NCBI RefSeq assembly: GCF_963576615.1
Contig: NC_088711.1
Location: 40,172,621 to 40,236,620, forward strand
Reading direction: 5' to 3'
DNA length: 64,000 nt
Source: Watersipora subatra
Taxonomy: Eukaryota > Bryozoa > Gymnolaemata > Cheilostomatida > Watersiporidae
The notes beneath the pieces were generated by a model that made no database searches, was not told the DNA's origin, and saw nothing but the letters and a program-made list of their open reading frames with translations. Made by a program: the position numbers and the translations under genes. Below, one piece after another: positions 11,925 through 24,359 of this stretch. Numbering within the stretch: position 1 is the first letter of the stretch; every line of letters starts with the position of its first letter.

Positions 11925-14900
11925 CTGACCAGAAGCCTCACCAGCAGTGGTGTCTTCTGCAGACCCAGAGCATGGTCTGGTCAGTACATCGGTTACTCTG
12001 AAGTCATCTAGGCAACCAGCCCTGGTCTTGATAATCTTTCACCACATGATTCTCTCTAGTGGAGGCCCTGACAGCATCAAGATGAAATATCAACATAGAC
12101 CAAAGTTGCCTCTGCAAACGCCCAGTCTTTTTCGGTAGGTTTTCAGGTCTGTATCAGGCTGGCAGTCCTAAGAGCCACTTCTTGCCAGTGGTGGCTTTTA
12201 TCACACCGCCGGCAGGCTCTCTCCTCCTGCTGACAATTGAAGGGCTTGTTAGCAGTAGGACCTCCTGACTCGGCCTGTGGCAAGGTCTCCTTGGCTCATC
12301 TCTTGTGTCAAGCAGGTGGGCCACTGGACGGTTCCTCAGTCCATTTCCTTTTTGCAGGCTGTCGTCTTGTGGCGGGGTTAACCCAGGTCGGCTCAGCTGT
12401 GTAGAGGTAATTTGCTATCGTTGAGTCAGCTCTGGCTCTGATGACTCAGCTCGGTCACCTTTGACCAGGTAGCGCCACTGACATAGCACTCGGTCTAGAC
12501 GATCTCTTTTAGCTAGCTCAGTAGGCAATTTCTACAATCAAACAAGAGATTTGGGCCGGCTCAGAGAACTCAGCTTGCTCGACTGTTACCCAATCCAGTC
12601 GTTCACAGATCTCAAAGAGTTTTTCACTCGGTGCCTCACTCGTCAACTGATTGCACGAAGGCTGAGTGCTAACCAGGTTTGACTCGACATGAGCTTTTCT
12701 GTCTGATAAAGAGTCACTCATAAAGGCAGCCTGGCTAAAAGACTTTTTTTCCTCTGTGCTGAGGGCCCCACTGCCTCATCCGAATCGTCTGTCATCCCTA
12801 TACTCTTACACACAGACGCGGGCTCCTTGGTTGAGTCAAGATAGATCATCAAGCATTCTTTTTCCCCTACTTCCAGTGGCTCTAACAGGCTTAACATATC
12901 TGCGATAGAATTTACAGTCTCACCTGGTTGAGCCATGTCGACAGGTTTATTAGAATATAGAACAACAGTGTTTGGTGTGTAAGTATCGATGTCTCCGAGA
13001 GAGTACTTGCTTGCTGTAGGGTGCAAAAGCAAATGGCCTTGGCCTACTAAGCTCCTGAGATTGCCACCTTTTCTTGGTCCCTGTATTCCTATGCGAGAGT
13101 TACTTGGGATTGGCTGCCATTTCCGATAACAAAGCCCACTCTCCATACCTGTGTAGTTGCCGAGTGATCCAAGCTAATGAAGGGTTGTGCCAAGTGATAC
13201 CAGGTGCTGTTAGCTTTGGGCTCAGGGGTCGAACTGGCTTTTCTGGGGTGTCAACTTGTCATTTTTCCAATTGCCTCCAAAGTTCCTTCAACCGAGCTTT
13301 TCGCTCTTTAATAAGCACCAGGTTCTTTGTAGCCTCAGCTCTTGGTTATGCCAGTTCCAGCTCGGCTTCTAACTCAACCTGAACTTTTTGCTTTCTGGCC
13401 CTATTCCCTTTCATATTAAGGGCCTCGGTGAGACTTTATCAGGGCTGGTGTGCGATCGAGCTCTTTTATTCAACTGTGAAGTGAATGAAACCAGTTCTCG
13501 CTCTTCACCAAGGATTATCCTTGAAACTCAATCAGGCAAGGATAGTTGGGCCAAGCTTTGATAGTCTGGTGAGATCCCAAAACTTTGTCTAGAGCATGGG
13601 TGGGCCACCTTTTTGGTCATAAGGCCACTTTCAGATGGTAATTTGATAAAAGACCACCATCACTTATGTCCTATAACTTTTAACAACTAGTGTAGGCAAA
13701 AGAATGTTTACCTTTTTATCTAGATCACCCTTTCTCAGAAGTCAATGCTCATAGGCGATTTTTCAGAATTTGTTTCATCATTGTAAAATTTTAGAAGTTT
13801 ATGGAAATTGGAAGAAGTTCAACTTTGTCCAGTTATTGCAATGACTGTATCATTCACCTGTAATTGTACTGGAATGCAAATAAACATGAGTTAGTATACA
13901 TAGAGGGCAGTGTATGCTCACACATAACTCCTTTAATGATACTCTTGGCATTGAATGTCATCCATGACCTGCGTGTACCGTTGCGGAATGTCTGTAGCAG
14001 AGAGATGGAGAATGCCGTTGATGTGCTCATCTGTGAGCTTTGTTCTGTATTTATTTTTGACATAATGCAGTCAAGAGAAGAGTGGTTCACACATGTAAGT
14101 GCTTCTGAATGTACTCATGATTCATGCTGGAAAGGCCTTCAGTTGTGGGTATATCAGACAGGGAAGCATACGATAGGTGTGGGTGAGATCTTGGCCAGGG
14201 TTAAACAGCGTAGAGCAGATGAGCTCATTTCTAGAATCAATCACTTCTGCATGTAGTAGAAGATGAGATTGGAATGTTTTTTACAACTAGCACTGCTGAG
14301 AACAGACAGAGCTCGTTTTTACATTCTTGAAGTCATGAGATCTGTCCTTCGAATTCTTGCTTTAGATCACACACAACATCAGCATAACTTTCTAGCTCTG
14401 GTTCACTTGGCTGCTCACAAAACCTTGGAACGCTTTGTACATCTAAATTGTCCTCTATTTACTTTGATTGTAACATATTTTATCGACCGTAAAAACTAAC
14501 AACAGTATCATAGATAGATAGGACTATTTTCTAGAAACCAATTTTCACTTTGCAGTTTAGTGTTGAGCTCATCAAGGTGCAGCATCATATCCACAAGGCG
14601 ATGTCATCTAAAAATTGAACATCATGAAACTCAGTCAACTGTTTCTCTTGCAATCAATAGAATTATATTATCTCAGTTTGCAAATTGAAGGCTCGGATTA
14701 ACATCTTTCTTTTTGATAGCCAGGTACTTGAGCAAAATATGGAGTATCTACAAGTTCTGATTCAATATCATTGAGAAGCTGACAGAATGACAATGTCTCA
14801 ACCCTTTCTGTCCCAGATAGAGGACAACATCTTTGATAACCCGACATGATTCAGTTTCATTGCTTTATCAGCCAAGTTTTGCTGATGTAGAATGTAGTGT

Positions 14901-16290
14901 AATTGTAAGGGAAGTGGATTAATCCCATCTTTCCAGAGCTCATCCAGTTGCAAACTGCGGAAACCATTGACACAGCCAATCATACCAGAGGCTCCATCTG
15001 TTGCTATAGAACATAATTTGCTGAGATCAAGATTTTTCTGTTCTACCACTTTTCATATTTTGGCCAACATCTTTTCCTGTTGTACGACCATGCATGTTAC
15101 ACAGAGCAAGCAAATCTTTAGTAATAGTGAGCTCTTTGTCTACTCCATAAATAAGCACAGCTAACTGAGCTGTATCTTATGCATCTGTCGTTTCATCGAG
15201 TGCGATGGAATATGCTGTAAAACCTTGCAATTTATCATGTAGCTGTCGCTGCATATCCTGGCTCAAAATTTCAGCCTGACAAGCTACTGTACGACGGGAG
15301 AGGGGTATACCTTTAAAAGTTTTTTTAGTTTTTCTATCAGAGCATTTAACATCAGCTGAATCTTCATTACACTTTTTGATTAACTCCCCATCCATAGATA
15401 GCTTTTCACACCTGCTGATTCGGTGAACTATCTTCATACTTGCTAAAGTGACCATTTGGCTGCTCTCAGTAGAAGTCCTCATTATATTCTGCTGTGTTCT
15501 TCTTTTGTTGAACATTGTCACATTTCTTGCCTTTTTTGCATCATTGGACATCTGTCCAGATACTGTTCTGATCTTAGCATTGAAATCCGTCTTTGCAATG
15601 TTTTTCTTCATGATCTTTACAATGTCCAAACATTCAACAGCTTGGCAGTTCTACCATAAGAAATTTATCAGTACACTAATGCTGCACCTTGAAAATAAGA
15701 AAAGAAATCAACTTGACCTTGAGAGCGACTTGAGGTGTGCATTATAAAAAAACAATGCCTGATTGGTGCAAACTTGCACAGAGGCATCAGCAGGAGCGGT
15801 CTCATTAAAATTCATAATCTCACCCCACACCCGTTGAGTGTACTGACATAACAATAATGTTGACGTGATTTATTACTATATATGCTACTCTCAGATATTT
15901 AACAAATAAATACATGTATATATGCTGCTGACCTACATATATGTACCTGTGTAGCCCTTTCAGTGAATAAAATATAGTATAAGTTCACACTCCAAATTTT
16001 CCAGGGGGGAATTTGTATTTGAAAACTTTGCAAAGGGGTAAAAGCAAATAAAGGTTGGGAACCACTGCTCTAAAGCTTTGTAGTAATTTTGGAGAACTAT
16101 AGTAAGAGTATCCTTTACTGCCATCTCGGCCAGGGTGGTCGAGGCATACCTCCTTTGTCCCAACTTCTATATTACTCTTTGAGCTCATCCGGCAGGACAT
16201 CTCTCCTGGCAAGACGTCCCTCTTGGCCAGGCGTCTCTGACCAGCATATCAGAGTGCCTGTTGCCGGGGTGGGATCAGTTTGAGGCCTTG
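11925..16290 (-). mobile_element. Retroelement-like remnant, split by a hAT transposon
   Basis: About 11925-13594 and 16068-16290 are clearly richer in G and C than their surroundings and have longer open stretches on the minus strand (about 12518-13146). A Cys/His patch with the look of a gag knuckle (CRRCDKSHH) and a Glu/Lys-rich helix region (around 13170-13380) resemble the gag-like and post-protease regions of the LTR element at 5830-9272. No LTRs, polymerase or integrase were recognised, so the family is unresolved. It is broken, with several breaks, and is older than the hAT element that interrupts it. Confidence 0.4.
13595..16067 (-). mobile_element. hAT DNA transposon, decayed, transposase on the minus strand
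   Basis: The left end CATGGGTGGGCCACCTTTTT and the inverted right end CAGTGGTTCCCAACCTTTAT form hAT-type termini. The flanking 8-mers GTCTAGAG (13587-13594) and CTCTAAAG (16068-16075) match at 6 of 8 and are probably a worn target duplication. Minus-strand pieces in order match the ZBED5/GTF2IRD2-type hAT transposase: 15629-15177 (IPLSRRTV…, ending SIALDETTDA), 15049-14798 (CSIATDGASGMIG, then HYILHQQNL) and about 14090-13930 (C-terminal dimerisation region, YVKNKYRTKLTDEHINGIL). Frames are interrupted between these pieces by stops and shifts, so the 2.47-kb element is inactive. It sits inside the retroelement-like remnant. Confidence 0.8.
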
Positions 16291-17189
16291 GTGCAACCAG
16301 ATTGCCCAAAAATGTAGCATTAAAACATTTACACAGACTAACCCACCCATGCACACAAAACCGGATCTATTATATAGATAATAACAGAGAAGAAAGAACA
16401 TCAACGCAAAAAAATCAAAGCAATTCGCTGTAATTTAATAATAAATTAAATACAGAGATTATTAAAACACTCTGCTGGCTAATGCTCACTTCTATATTAT
16501 TATTATCAGTTATACTTTCAGGCACCAAGTTGTGTTTACATAATCCTCAAGTAAATTTTACTACCCAATTGATTGGCCAATAATTTTGTGAATTGAAGTT
16601 TAGATAATTTGGTCTCCATATTTTGATTAGATCAATAACACATAGACCTATTAATTATACTAAACTTGGCAGTCTAATGCATCACAGCTCAGCATTCTGC
16701 CCCACTTGAATAGTCACATTCTTTACGACACAACATCATTGCTTTGTTCACCTTACCTAGTCCAGGCCATAATTTAAAGTAGGAAGCTGTGGAGAGTAGA
16801 GCAAATACCAGCACCGGAAAGGATTCAAAGGTAAATTTTGCTCTAGTTTTCAAGTTTGGTTGTGAGGGGTCTCTAGATATATAGAGCAAGGAATATTTCG
16901 GACTGTTTCGAGATATGCATACAAATAATGGTTTTTTCCAAAGATTTTTTCGAAAGATCAATGCTAGCACTACAATTTGAAAAGTTGTATCACACAAAGA
17001 GGCGCCAAGTGCATAGTAGACAAAGTGTTGCCCAGTTTATGAAGCTTTCCATCACCATGGCAGGCGGACATAGGCCAGTAAATGAGTATAAAGATGGCTG
17101 CCATACCAAAGCTAACTGCTGTACCATGCATATTTGATTCTCTGCCAAAATACTTACAAACGACTCGACCAAGGCATAGACAACTGTAG
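16291..17189. other. Gene-free stretch upstream of the P-like transposase exons
   Basis: Open frames occur on both strands at 16689-17137, but none has a recognisable motif or paired splice sites. Exons upstream of 17190, which the P-like gene would need for a start codon, were not found here. Confidence 0.35.
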
Positions 17190-18243
17190 TGCCGCCTAAC
17201 GCCATCTACATCATCTACACCGGACCAAGATGAGCCAGCCGTGGAACCTTCATTTTGCTCTGAAGACCCAGCAGCTGCCGAGCAATCTAAAGAGGTCACT
17301 ATCGACCCTCTACATAAGCGCCCACGAGGTAGACCAAAGAATGCACCAGAGATACGTATATCGAATCTTCTATTGTAATCGTATTCTCTCATCTGAACGA
17401 AGAAAAAGCCATGTAGAAAGCAACAATGACTTCCATGATGATTTGGAAACAAGCGCACAGCTGGAAATCATTCTGTCAAAATCTGTCTCGGACATAGTGG
17501 AGTACATAGGTAGGTAAATATTATCAATCCTTCCACATTTTCTGCAAAACAAGGGATCTGGCATACATTGTAGCCTTGCTGCATATGCTAAACTGCATGG
17601 CTGATCCTATTGTGTTACATGATTTGGGTATTAGCTACTTTCACTCATCGTTAATGTGTAGAGCAGATATACAGAAAGCAGAGTGGCTTGAAATAATACT
17701 GCAGCAGATCACTGAGATGTAGTTAAATTTATATTACGGTTGATACATCTGATTTTTATAATAATATTAGCATCGGTTATTTATTTATTATTTATTTTAT
17801 TTATTTATTTAGCAGGTTATGTGGTACGAAGCTTAAAACTCAACTGCAATGACTGTAACAGCTTTATAACCTCCTGTCCAGATTTACTCACCAGGGATGA
17901 TGCGGCACTAATCAGTGTAAAAGATAGAGGTGGTCCGTTTACACCTCATCCTGTCATCCCAAAGATGTGTCTAGGCTCAGAACAGATCATACGGCAGTGT
18001 GTCGACTTACAAGGAATCACTGCAGACATACACAAGCTGGTGGTCACTAAAACTCTTTCATTGGGCTTACAAAGCAATTTTCATCAGGAATTTTCATGCT
18101 CAATCTACAGCACGGCGTTAGTTAAAACTATCACCTCCAGATATGTCAGGATTATAATTCACCAGGAGGCTACAAAGGTTGCTGTTAACAAGAGTGATCT
18201 CAGATCAAGGCTCAGCCGACTGGTGGTCTTTACTCATGTTTAG
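17190..18243 (+). CDS. P-element/THAP9-like transposase C-terminus with AT-hook, 3 exons
   Basis: Exons 17190-17355, 17417-17509 and 17813-18243 join in phase 1 at both introns and end at the TAG at 18241-18243. Exon 1 carries an AT-hook, KRPRGRPKN, after an acidic Ser/Pro-rich stretch. The second junction rebuilds VEYIAGYVVRSLKLNCNDC, followed by LISVKDRGGPF. This is the conserved C-terminal block of P-element/THAP9-type transposases, with a CxxC and the 'I.VKDRGG' turn. The only in-phase acceptor choice restores the family motif exactly, which argues that the introns are real. No start codon, THAP domain or RNase-H-like catalytic core was found upstream, so the gene model is partial (229 codons). 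It may be a truncated transposon or a domesticated fragment. The three exons themselves have no internal stop. Confidence 0.6.
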
Positions 18244-18876
18244 CCCTTCACAATAATGTATAGAAAAGTGTACCATATGTCACTTGTTTTCTGCGATTTT
18301 TCTAATGCTGTTTGCATAATACCCAAGACCCAACATTTATGTTCAGGGCAGACTGCAATCAGTGTACCATTTACCAGTGTGTATACATTTGAAATCAGTT
18401 TGTACACTTAGCTACCTGACATATTAGCCCATAGTATAGGGCAACATTGATGATTTTGCAATATATTTTGAATTGGATCAATATACATTTTTACTCACAC
18501 TTTACATATGAAATATTCAACTTTGTTTACAAATTTGCAGGGTAGAAAATACATAGCGTATATGCTTTATATCTAAAATTTGAAACAAATATCTTGTGTA
18601 CTTTAGCAGTTATGTCAAACTACATGTAGCAACAAAAATGTATCTTTATTCTTTCAATGTAAACAATGATGGCTCACTTGCCTGACTAGGTGAAAGTGAA
18701 CAAAGCAATCGCGTTGCGTCAGAAAGAATGTGGCTATTTATGTAGGACACCACGGTTTTGCATTGCCCAGTCTAAAAAACGTTAATAGGTCTATGGTATC
18801 AGATGAGACTGATGGTTACTTTCTATGATTCAAACCACTTGGTTGCACAATTTTTAACAGTCATTTATTGCTGCAG
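18244..18876. other. Gene-free stretch, probable promoter side of the ankyrin gene
   Basis: No exon is supported. A 5' untranslated exon of the ankyrin gene should lie here or further upstream, because the acceptor at 18871-18876 precedes its start codon by only 7 bases. Confidence 0.35.
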
Positions 18877-18883
18877 GCAAAGG

Positions 18884-21151
18884 ATGGAGCAGTTGAGGTC
18901 GCTTTTGCTACCATATTTATACTCACAAACAAAAACGATCACAGACACAGATACCTTGAAGAAGTGCTTAGAAAATGTATCTGAAGATCAACTGTTGCGT
19001 GTGCTCACGAATCTTAAAGATGGACGGGGATTTGGTGTTATACAGCACGTAGCTAAACAAGGGGACATTGATCTTCTAAGATGTTTAATGGAAAACCGCA
19101 GCTGTGCTGTACTCAGTCTGAAGGATGCAGAGGAACGAAATATTCTACACACAGCCGCTCAAGCTAATCAGACAAATATTTTGGAATATTCTTTAAGCAA
19201 GTTGGACGCAAAAACGAAAATGGATTTGCTGAAACAACTTTCAAAAAAAGGTTGGAACCCTTTGAGTGAAGCCATTTCAAGTTGCAGCCATGATGCGGTC
19301 AAGGTCATCCTAAACCACACATCGCCTATGGAATGCAGTGCAATTTTGAAGCAAAAACTAACTCAATATGACACAGTCCTCCATTTGGCCACATCGAAAC
19401 CAAACATGCTTGACATTATCAATCGTCTGATAAATAAAATACCAAAAGGAGACTTAGTGGAACATCTCATACAACAAGACTCTGATGGGAACACACCGCT
19501 TATGATCTCAGCCAAAGATGGTCGGCATAGTTATGCTGAGTCACTCCTGAAGATATTACCAGACTACGAACATAAAATTCAGGTTCTGCGAGTGCGAAAT
19601 AAACAAGGGAAAAGTGCTGAGGAGCTAGCAGATGCAAATCGTTACCATGGTATCAGGAGATTTATTGGAGTACTAACCGAAGGTGAGATCAGCCGCTGCG
19701 ATATTGTCTGGCAGCAGATGATTTATCTGAACCGAGTTACCACGGAATTTTTATTGTTGATTATGCTAACAAGTTGATGTAATAAGCTAACAGTTATGAA
19801 AAGCCTTCTGAAAAATTAACTTATGGATAAGGTTTCAGTTTGCATTGCTCTCACACCTACTTGAGTCATTTGGAAAACATTTTAAAAGGAGCTCTTCGTT
19901 CTAGACTGAAATGTATTTTAAGGTTTGAACTACACTTTCTGAAGCACCTAACTATTTGTGTAACTAAATGATATATTTGAGCCATAAAAACTGAGAAGTG
20001 ATAGTATTGCGTGTTAAAAATTTGCATTTTATGATCACGGAAAACCATCATAACATCATAAAATTTAAAAAAGCAATAAAAAAGAATTTTAAAACTGAAA
20101 CACAAAACTTGGCAGCATCTGCAAGCCCGCTACAATGTTTATATTTCAACACCTTTTGTTTTCCTCGCTGCATGTTCTAATGATGGCTGCATAGAAATCT
20201 GAAATATTAGTCTGTATCCATCATTTTAAACCATAAAAATAAGCAGGTCATTTTAAAACCTGATTGGCAGCAAACCCTTTTGCAAATCTGGCTCTTTTTA
20301 AAGGCTTAAAATATTTTTCTTGCAAATATTAGGTATACTCTGATGTTTTGGCTAAAAATCATGAGACAAAATCTCTGTTTTAGAGCCTCTGACTGCTGCT
20401 GCATTACAAATGCAAAAGGAAAGATTGTGTCTCTGTGAGAGAAAACTGATTAATGCAAAAAAGCAAGTAGCTGAGGCTACGACCAGGGCACAAGTGAAGC
20501 TTAACAAGGTGGGGAAAGACATTCTTGAAACCAATCAATTGATCAATACTTATGAAAAGAAAAACAAAGATCTTCAACAACAACGAGACCAAACTTCAAG
20601 AAAGAAACAAGAGATAACTCACAAAATAACAAATACTACCTCACAAATGCAAGCGAAAGAATGTGCAGAATTTTTGGAAGGTCAGTATTTTTGTAGTTAC
20701 AGTTTAGATAATAGTTGAGATTCAGTAAATGGAAAAAAGCTCAGTTTTCTCATTTATTGAACAAACATTTGTATCAAAAACTCGAGTCAAAGGCTGTACT
20801 GTTGTGCAGAATACAGCAAATTGAGGGCAGAACAGGAAAAGCTGAACAAGGAAAAGGCGGACAGAGATACGGAGTCGAGAGAGGTGGAGAATGAGAAGGC
20901 CAAATGTGAACGCGAGCTGAGAATGTTGCAGGAAAGAGCGGGTGATATGACAGGAGAACATGCAAAGCTAGAAAATAAAATAAAGGACTATGAGAAAAAA
21001 CATAGCACTTTAGAGATCAAACTAGCGCAAACCAGGGAAAGGATTACTATTTGTGACATGAGGATTCGTGATCTTCAGCAAAAAGATGCATGGAAGCTGT
21101 TAAAATATGCAGGTCAGTCTTACAAAAATATTTTTATATTTATACCTATAC

Positions 21152-21202
<51 letters not shown>

Positions 21203-21251
21203 TATATATATATACCTATATATGGGAGCAAATACTCAATGGCTTTGTGTA

Positions 21252-21326
<75 letters not shown>

Positions 21327-22554
21327 TAGGATGTAAGAACAACTGTAATTCCAGTAGTCAATGGGGCACTGGGCGCAATAAACCGGCGCATAAAATGTGG
21401 CTTGCCCAAATACCGACAGCAATCAACCCAGGTGAGTTGCAGAAAAGTGCGCTATTGGGAACAGCTAAGATCTTGAGGCAAGTGCTCAAACTCCCAGGTC
21501 TCTGGTTGGAAACCTGAGTTGGAGCAGAAATTACCACCCATATGGGTTAACCAGGGTGAGGAAACAATTTTTTATATATATACTAGCTGTGCTTTTCGGC
21601 ATTGCCCAAGTATTAAAAATCAGCTTATAAACACTGAGAAGTAATGAGAGTTGCCTGCGACTTGCTATTAGCCTGGCAGATTGGCAATGGAATAGTTTAG
21701 TAAGCTAACTAATGACAATCGCTTATGTAATCACCCAGCGCGGTATGCAAAGTCGTTGGGTATGTGCTCCCATATAGTGACTTAGATCGACGAGCTCTCA
21801 ACTCATTCTCTATGGCCTATTAAGTATGGTGTCGAACTGGTGGACATTAGGGTCTGAGATCAAATCTTCTAGTACAGTTTCTTTATTCCAAGATGTTAAT
21901 AGCTATAGTCGGAATGCATACATCCGGACATACTTTGAGAAATATACATATAAGATAGAGGATAGATATATATTTATGTATAGCCCAACTAAGGTGATTC
22001 AGTGACCACTTGATCGCTTACTTTAAGTTACCAACTATTATCAAACTAAACAGGTATTTTCCGAGTGTTAATAAATAATTGTTATCTTTTTATGAGGTAA
22101 TTGTTGGTCAATGTTGAGCTTATTATGTGAAGGGTACAAACTCACTAATTTATTTAGTATTTTCTTATGTAAAGGCTATATCTGCTGTTACAGGTTTCGC
22201 GGCAGCAGCAGCATTTGCAACACTTTCTGCGCCAATAGCGCTTACAGCAGGAGCAGTAGTTAGCGCTGGGGCAGCTGCTCTGATGGAAGGCCAAACTCCT
22301 CCGCCAAGAGTTATTGGGAGTAAGTGGAATGATGACCTCTTTTTCTAATCTAACATCCAGTAATCAGTAACAATCAAGCACAATATGGTTAGACATCTCA
22401 GTTTTACAGCAATGAGAACAAAATGATAGCTCAGTTCCTATAATTCTTTTCACGAACTGAGTAATGATCCCTCCTCTACTGTTATTTCACAGATTTGGAA
22501 TTTACTATGGACATAGACGACTATATAAGAGACAACATTACAGCAAAACTTTAA
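18884..22554 (+). CDS. Ankyrin-repeat / coiled-coil / hydrophobic-segment protein, 5 exons
   Basis: Exons 18884-19682, 20384-20680, 20810-21112, 22194-22319 and 22493-22554 join in phase 1 at all four introns and give 528 codons before the TAA. The start is ATG 18884, just after the acceptor CTGCAG at 18871-18876. Residues about 55-265 hold some five ankyrin repeats (for example [20 protein letters not shown]). Residues 267-466 (exons 2 and 3, 297 and 303 nt) are two similar Lys/Glu/Gln-rich coiled coils. Exon 4 encodes a long Ala/Gly-rich hydrophobic stretch ([20 protein letters not shown]…) that could be one or two membrane helices. A short acidic tail ends …[10 protein letters not shown]. 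There is no signal peptide and no enzyme motif. I do not recognise an orthologue. Ankyrin binding plus a coiled-coil stalk plus a hydrophobic segment suggests a scaffold or membrane-active effector, which is inference only. Confidence 0.75.
21158..21326. repeat. (TA)n microsatellite in intron 3 of the ankyrin gene
   Basis: Two long TA runs, about 21161-21222 and 21257-21324, are separated by a short unique spacer. Open frames of alternating Tyr-Ile across them come from the repeat. Confidence 0.95.
21582..21990 (+). repeat. tRNA-headed repeat family copy in intron 3 of the ankyrin gene
   Basis: It contains the family core CTAGCTGTGCTTTTCGGCATTGCCC near 21583 and a tail (CCAAGATGTTAATAGCTATAG…CTTTGAGAAATATA, 21889-21946) that matches 40410-40480. 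A degenerate box B-like block (GTCTGAGATCAAATCTTC) lies near 21853. It is diverged and probably old. Confidence 0.45.
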
Positions 22555-23268
22555 GATGGATGATGAGGACAACTAATGGTAAATACACACCTTAATATGT
22601 TTATATAAGGGTAGCGTTATCTTATATGTTACTGTTCACATAATGATAATACTATATATTTTATTCTGATTAATATGACTTGAAGGAGCTAACTACAGTT
22701 TAGCAAATTGATCAGCACGAACATGACAAAAGCAAAACTATTTCTATGATGCATGAGAGAACGACACGAAATTATCTGACAAAATTGAATAGACAACTCT
22801 TAATGCTTCAAAGCTTTCCAAGTGTTTTTCAAAGAAGTGTTAGTTTCTACAGATAACTTTATGAAAAATCAGTTTAACTGAAGTCAGTTTTAACAGCAGT
22901 TATTTATTGTAGGACTGAGCTACTAATCAAGACACCGTAGATGGGAACTAGAGTTCTGTCCAATACCATGAAAACAGAGACTGCGACTCCTGTGGAAAAA
23001 GATGGTGTCTAGGAAAATAACTTATTAGTGAGCACTACAAACTTCTCTCAAATCTCTCGCATTCTGGATACTCAGGTTTTGTAGAAAGACCAAGTTTTAC
23101 CTTGACCTATTAATCTAATGGTTTTCGTCTATAAATTCATGCCCAGTAGCAGATAATTCTATTGAATCTCCCATCATTTTTTACCTAAAACAAGTTCTGG
23201 CCACTTTCAACTTATCTCTGAATGGTACTAACCAGGTCTCTATACCTTCACTAGAGCAGATTAGTTTG
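22555..23268. other. Downstream region of the ankyrin gene, no gene seen
   Basis: Presumably holds the 3' UTR and spacer. No clear AATAAA was found close to the stop, and no further exon is supported. Confidence 0.3.
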
Positions 23269-23871
23269 GTTGATTGTATTTTAGTTTCTAGTTTTGAAAA
23301 TTATTCAGTTAGTACGTATTTTAAGTTTGGATTATTGGATTTTAGCTTTTAGTTTTAAAAATAATTCAGTTGGTGCGTATTTTAAGTTTGGATTATTGGA
23401 TTTTAGCTTTTAGTTTTAAAAATCATTCAGCTGGTGCGTATTTTAAGTTTGGATTATTGGATTTTAGCTTTTAGTTTTAAAAATCATTCAGTTGGTGCAT
23501 ATTTTCAGTTTGGATTATTGGATTTTAGCTTTCTAGTTTTAAAAATCATTCAGTTGGTGCGTGTTTTAAGTTTGGATTATTGGATTTTAGCTTTTAGTTT
23601 TAAAAATCATTCAGTTGGTGCATATTTTCAGTTTGGATTATTGGATTTTAGCTTTCTAGTTTTAAAATCATTCAGTTGGTGCGTATTTTAAGTTTGGATT
23701 ATTGGATTTTAGCTTTCTAGTTTTAAAACTCATTCAGTTAGTGCGTATTTTAAGTTTGGATTTTAGCTTTCTAGTTTTAAAATCATTCAGTTGGTGCGTA
23801 TTTTAAGTTTGGATTATTGGATTTTAGCTTTTAGTTTTAAAAATCATTCAGTTGGTGAGTATTTTAAGCTA
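23269..23871. repeat. 61-bp tandem repeat, about ten units
   Basis: The unit contains TTTGGATTATTGGATTTTAG followed by CTTTTAGTTTTAAAAATCATTCAGTTGGTGCGTATTTTAAG (written here in parts). Successive units differ by single substitutions and 1-bp length changes, and one unit near 23750-23790 is shortened. Open frames through it arise because the array lacks stops in some frames. Confidence 0.9.
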
Positions 23872-24359
23872 CGCGTAATAGTTACCCTACAAACAGCATT
23901 TCATGATGTAAAATTTCAAGTGATCTTTGTCATGGCACAAAATTTAAGTCTTATGTTGGCATCCCTTTTTGATTCAGATATTTCTTTAGCTAGTTTTAAT
24001 ACGATTTCCGTGGTGTTTCTGGAAAATGCTTACTTGCACATTTTTAAACTTGGTAAGAAACCCGCAAGAAATTCACGCAAATCCACATTTATCAATACTG
24101 AACTGGACATATGCTCGTGTTTATTATTTGAGCTTATAAGCAGTGATATTGACAATAGTACACACAGGGTGGCATGATTGATGTATATTCTAACCTGTTT
24201 GGTTACCGGGGTCAAGGTGTCATTTAAACCAGTTGTGTTATTTCTACAATAGTGAGTTGCTATGCCATCTATTTGCTATGCCTTTTTATTGCGTGAGTTT
24301 TTACAGATGTTTTCTTTTGCTTTAGTACTAAAATAAAGCTTTTAGAAAGTTTTACATAT
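23872..24359. other. Spacer between the tandem repeat and the ankyrin pseudocopy
   Basis: An open frame runs from the array to 24177, but it has no recognisable motif and no supported splice sites. I treat it as non-coding. Confidence 0.3.

Noticed and set aside
21090-21342. Open frames rich in alternating Tyr-Ile on both strands
   Set aside because: They translate the (TA)n microsatellite.
23434-24177. Hydrophobic repetitive open frames
   Set aside because: They run through the 61-bp tandem array and have no start, splice or domain support.
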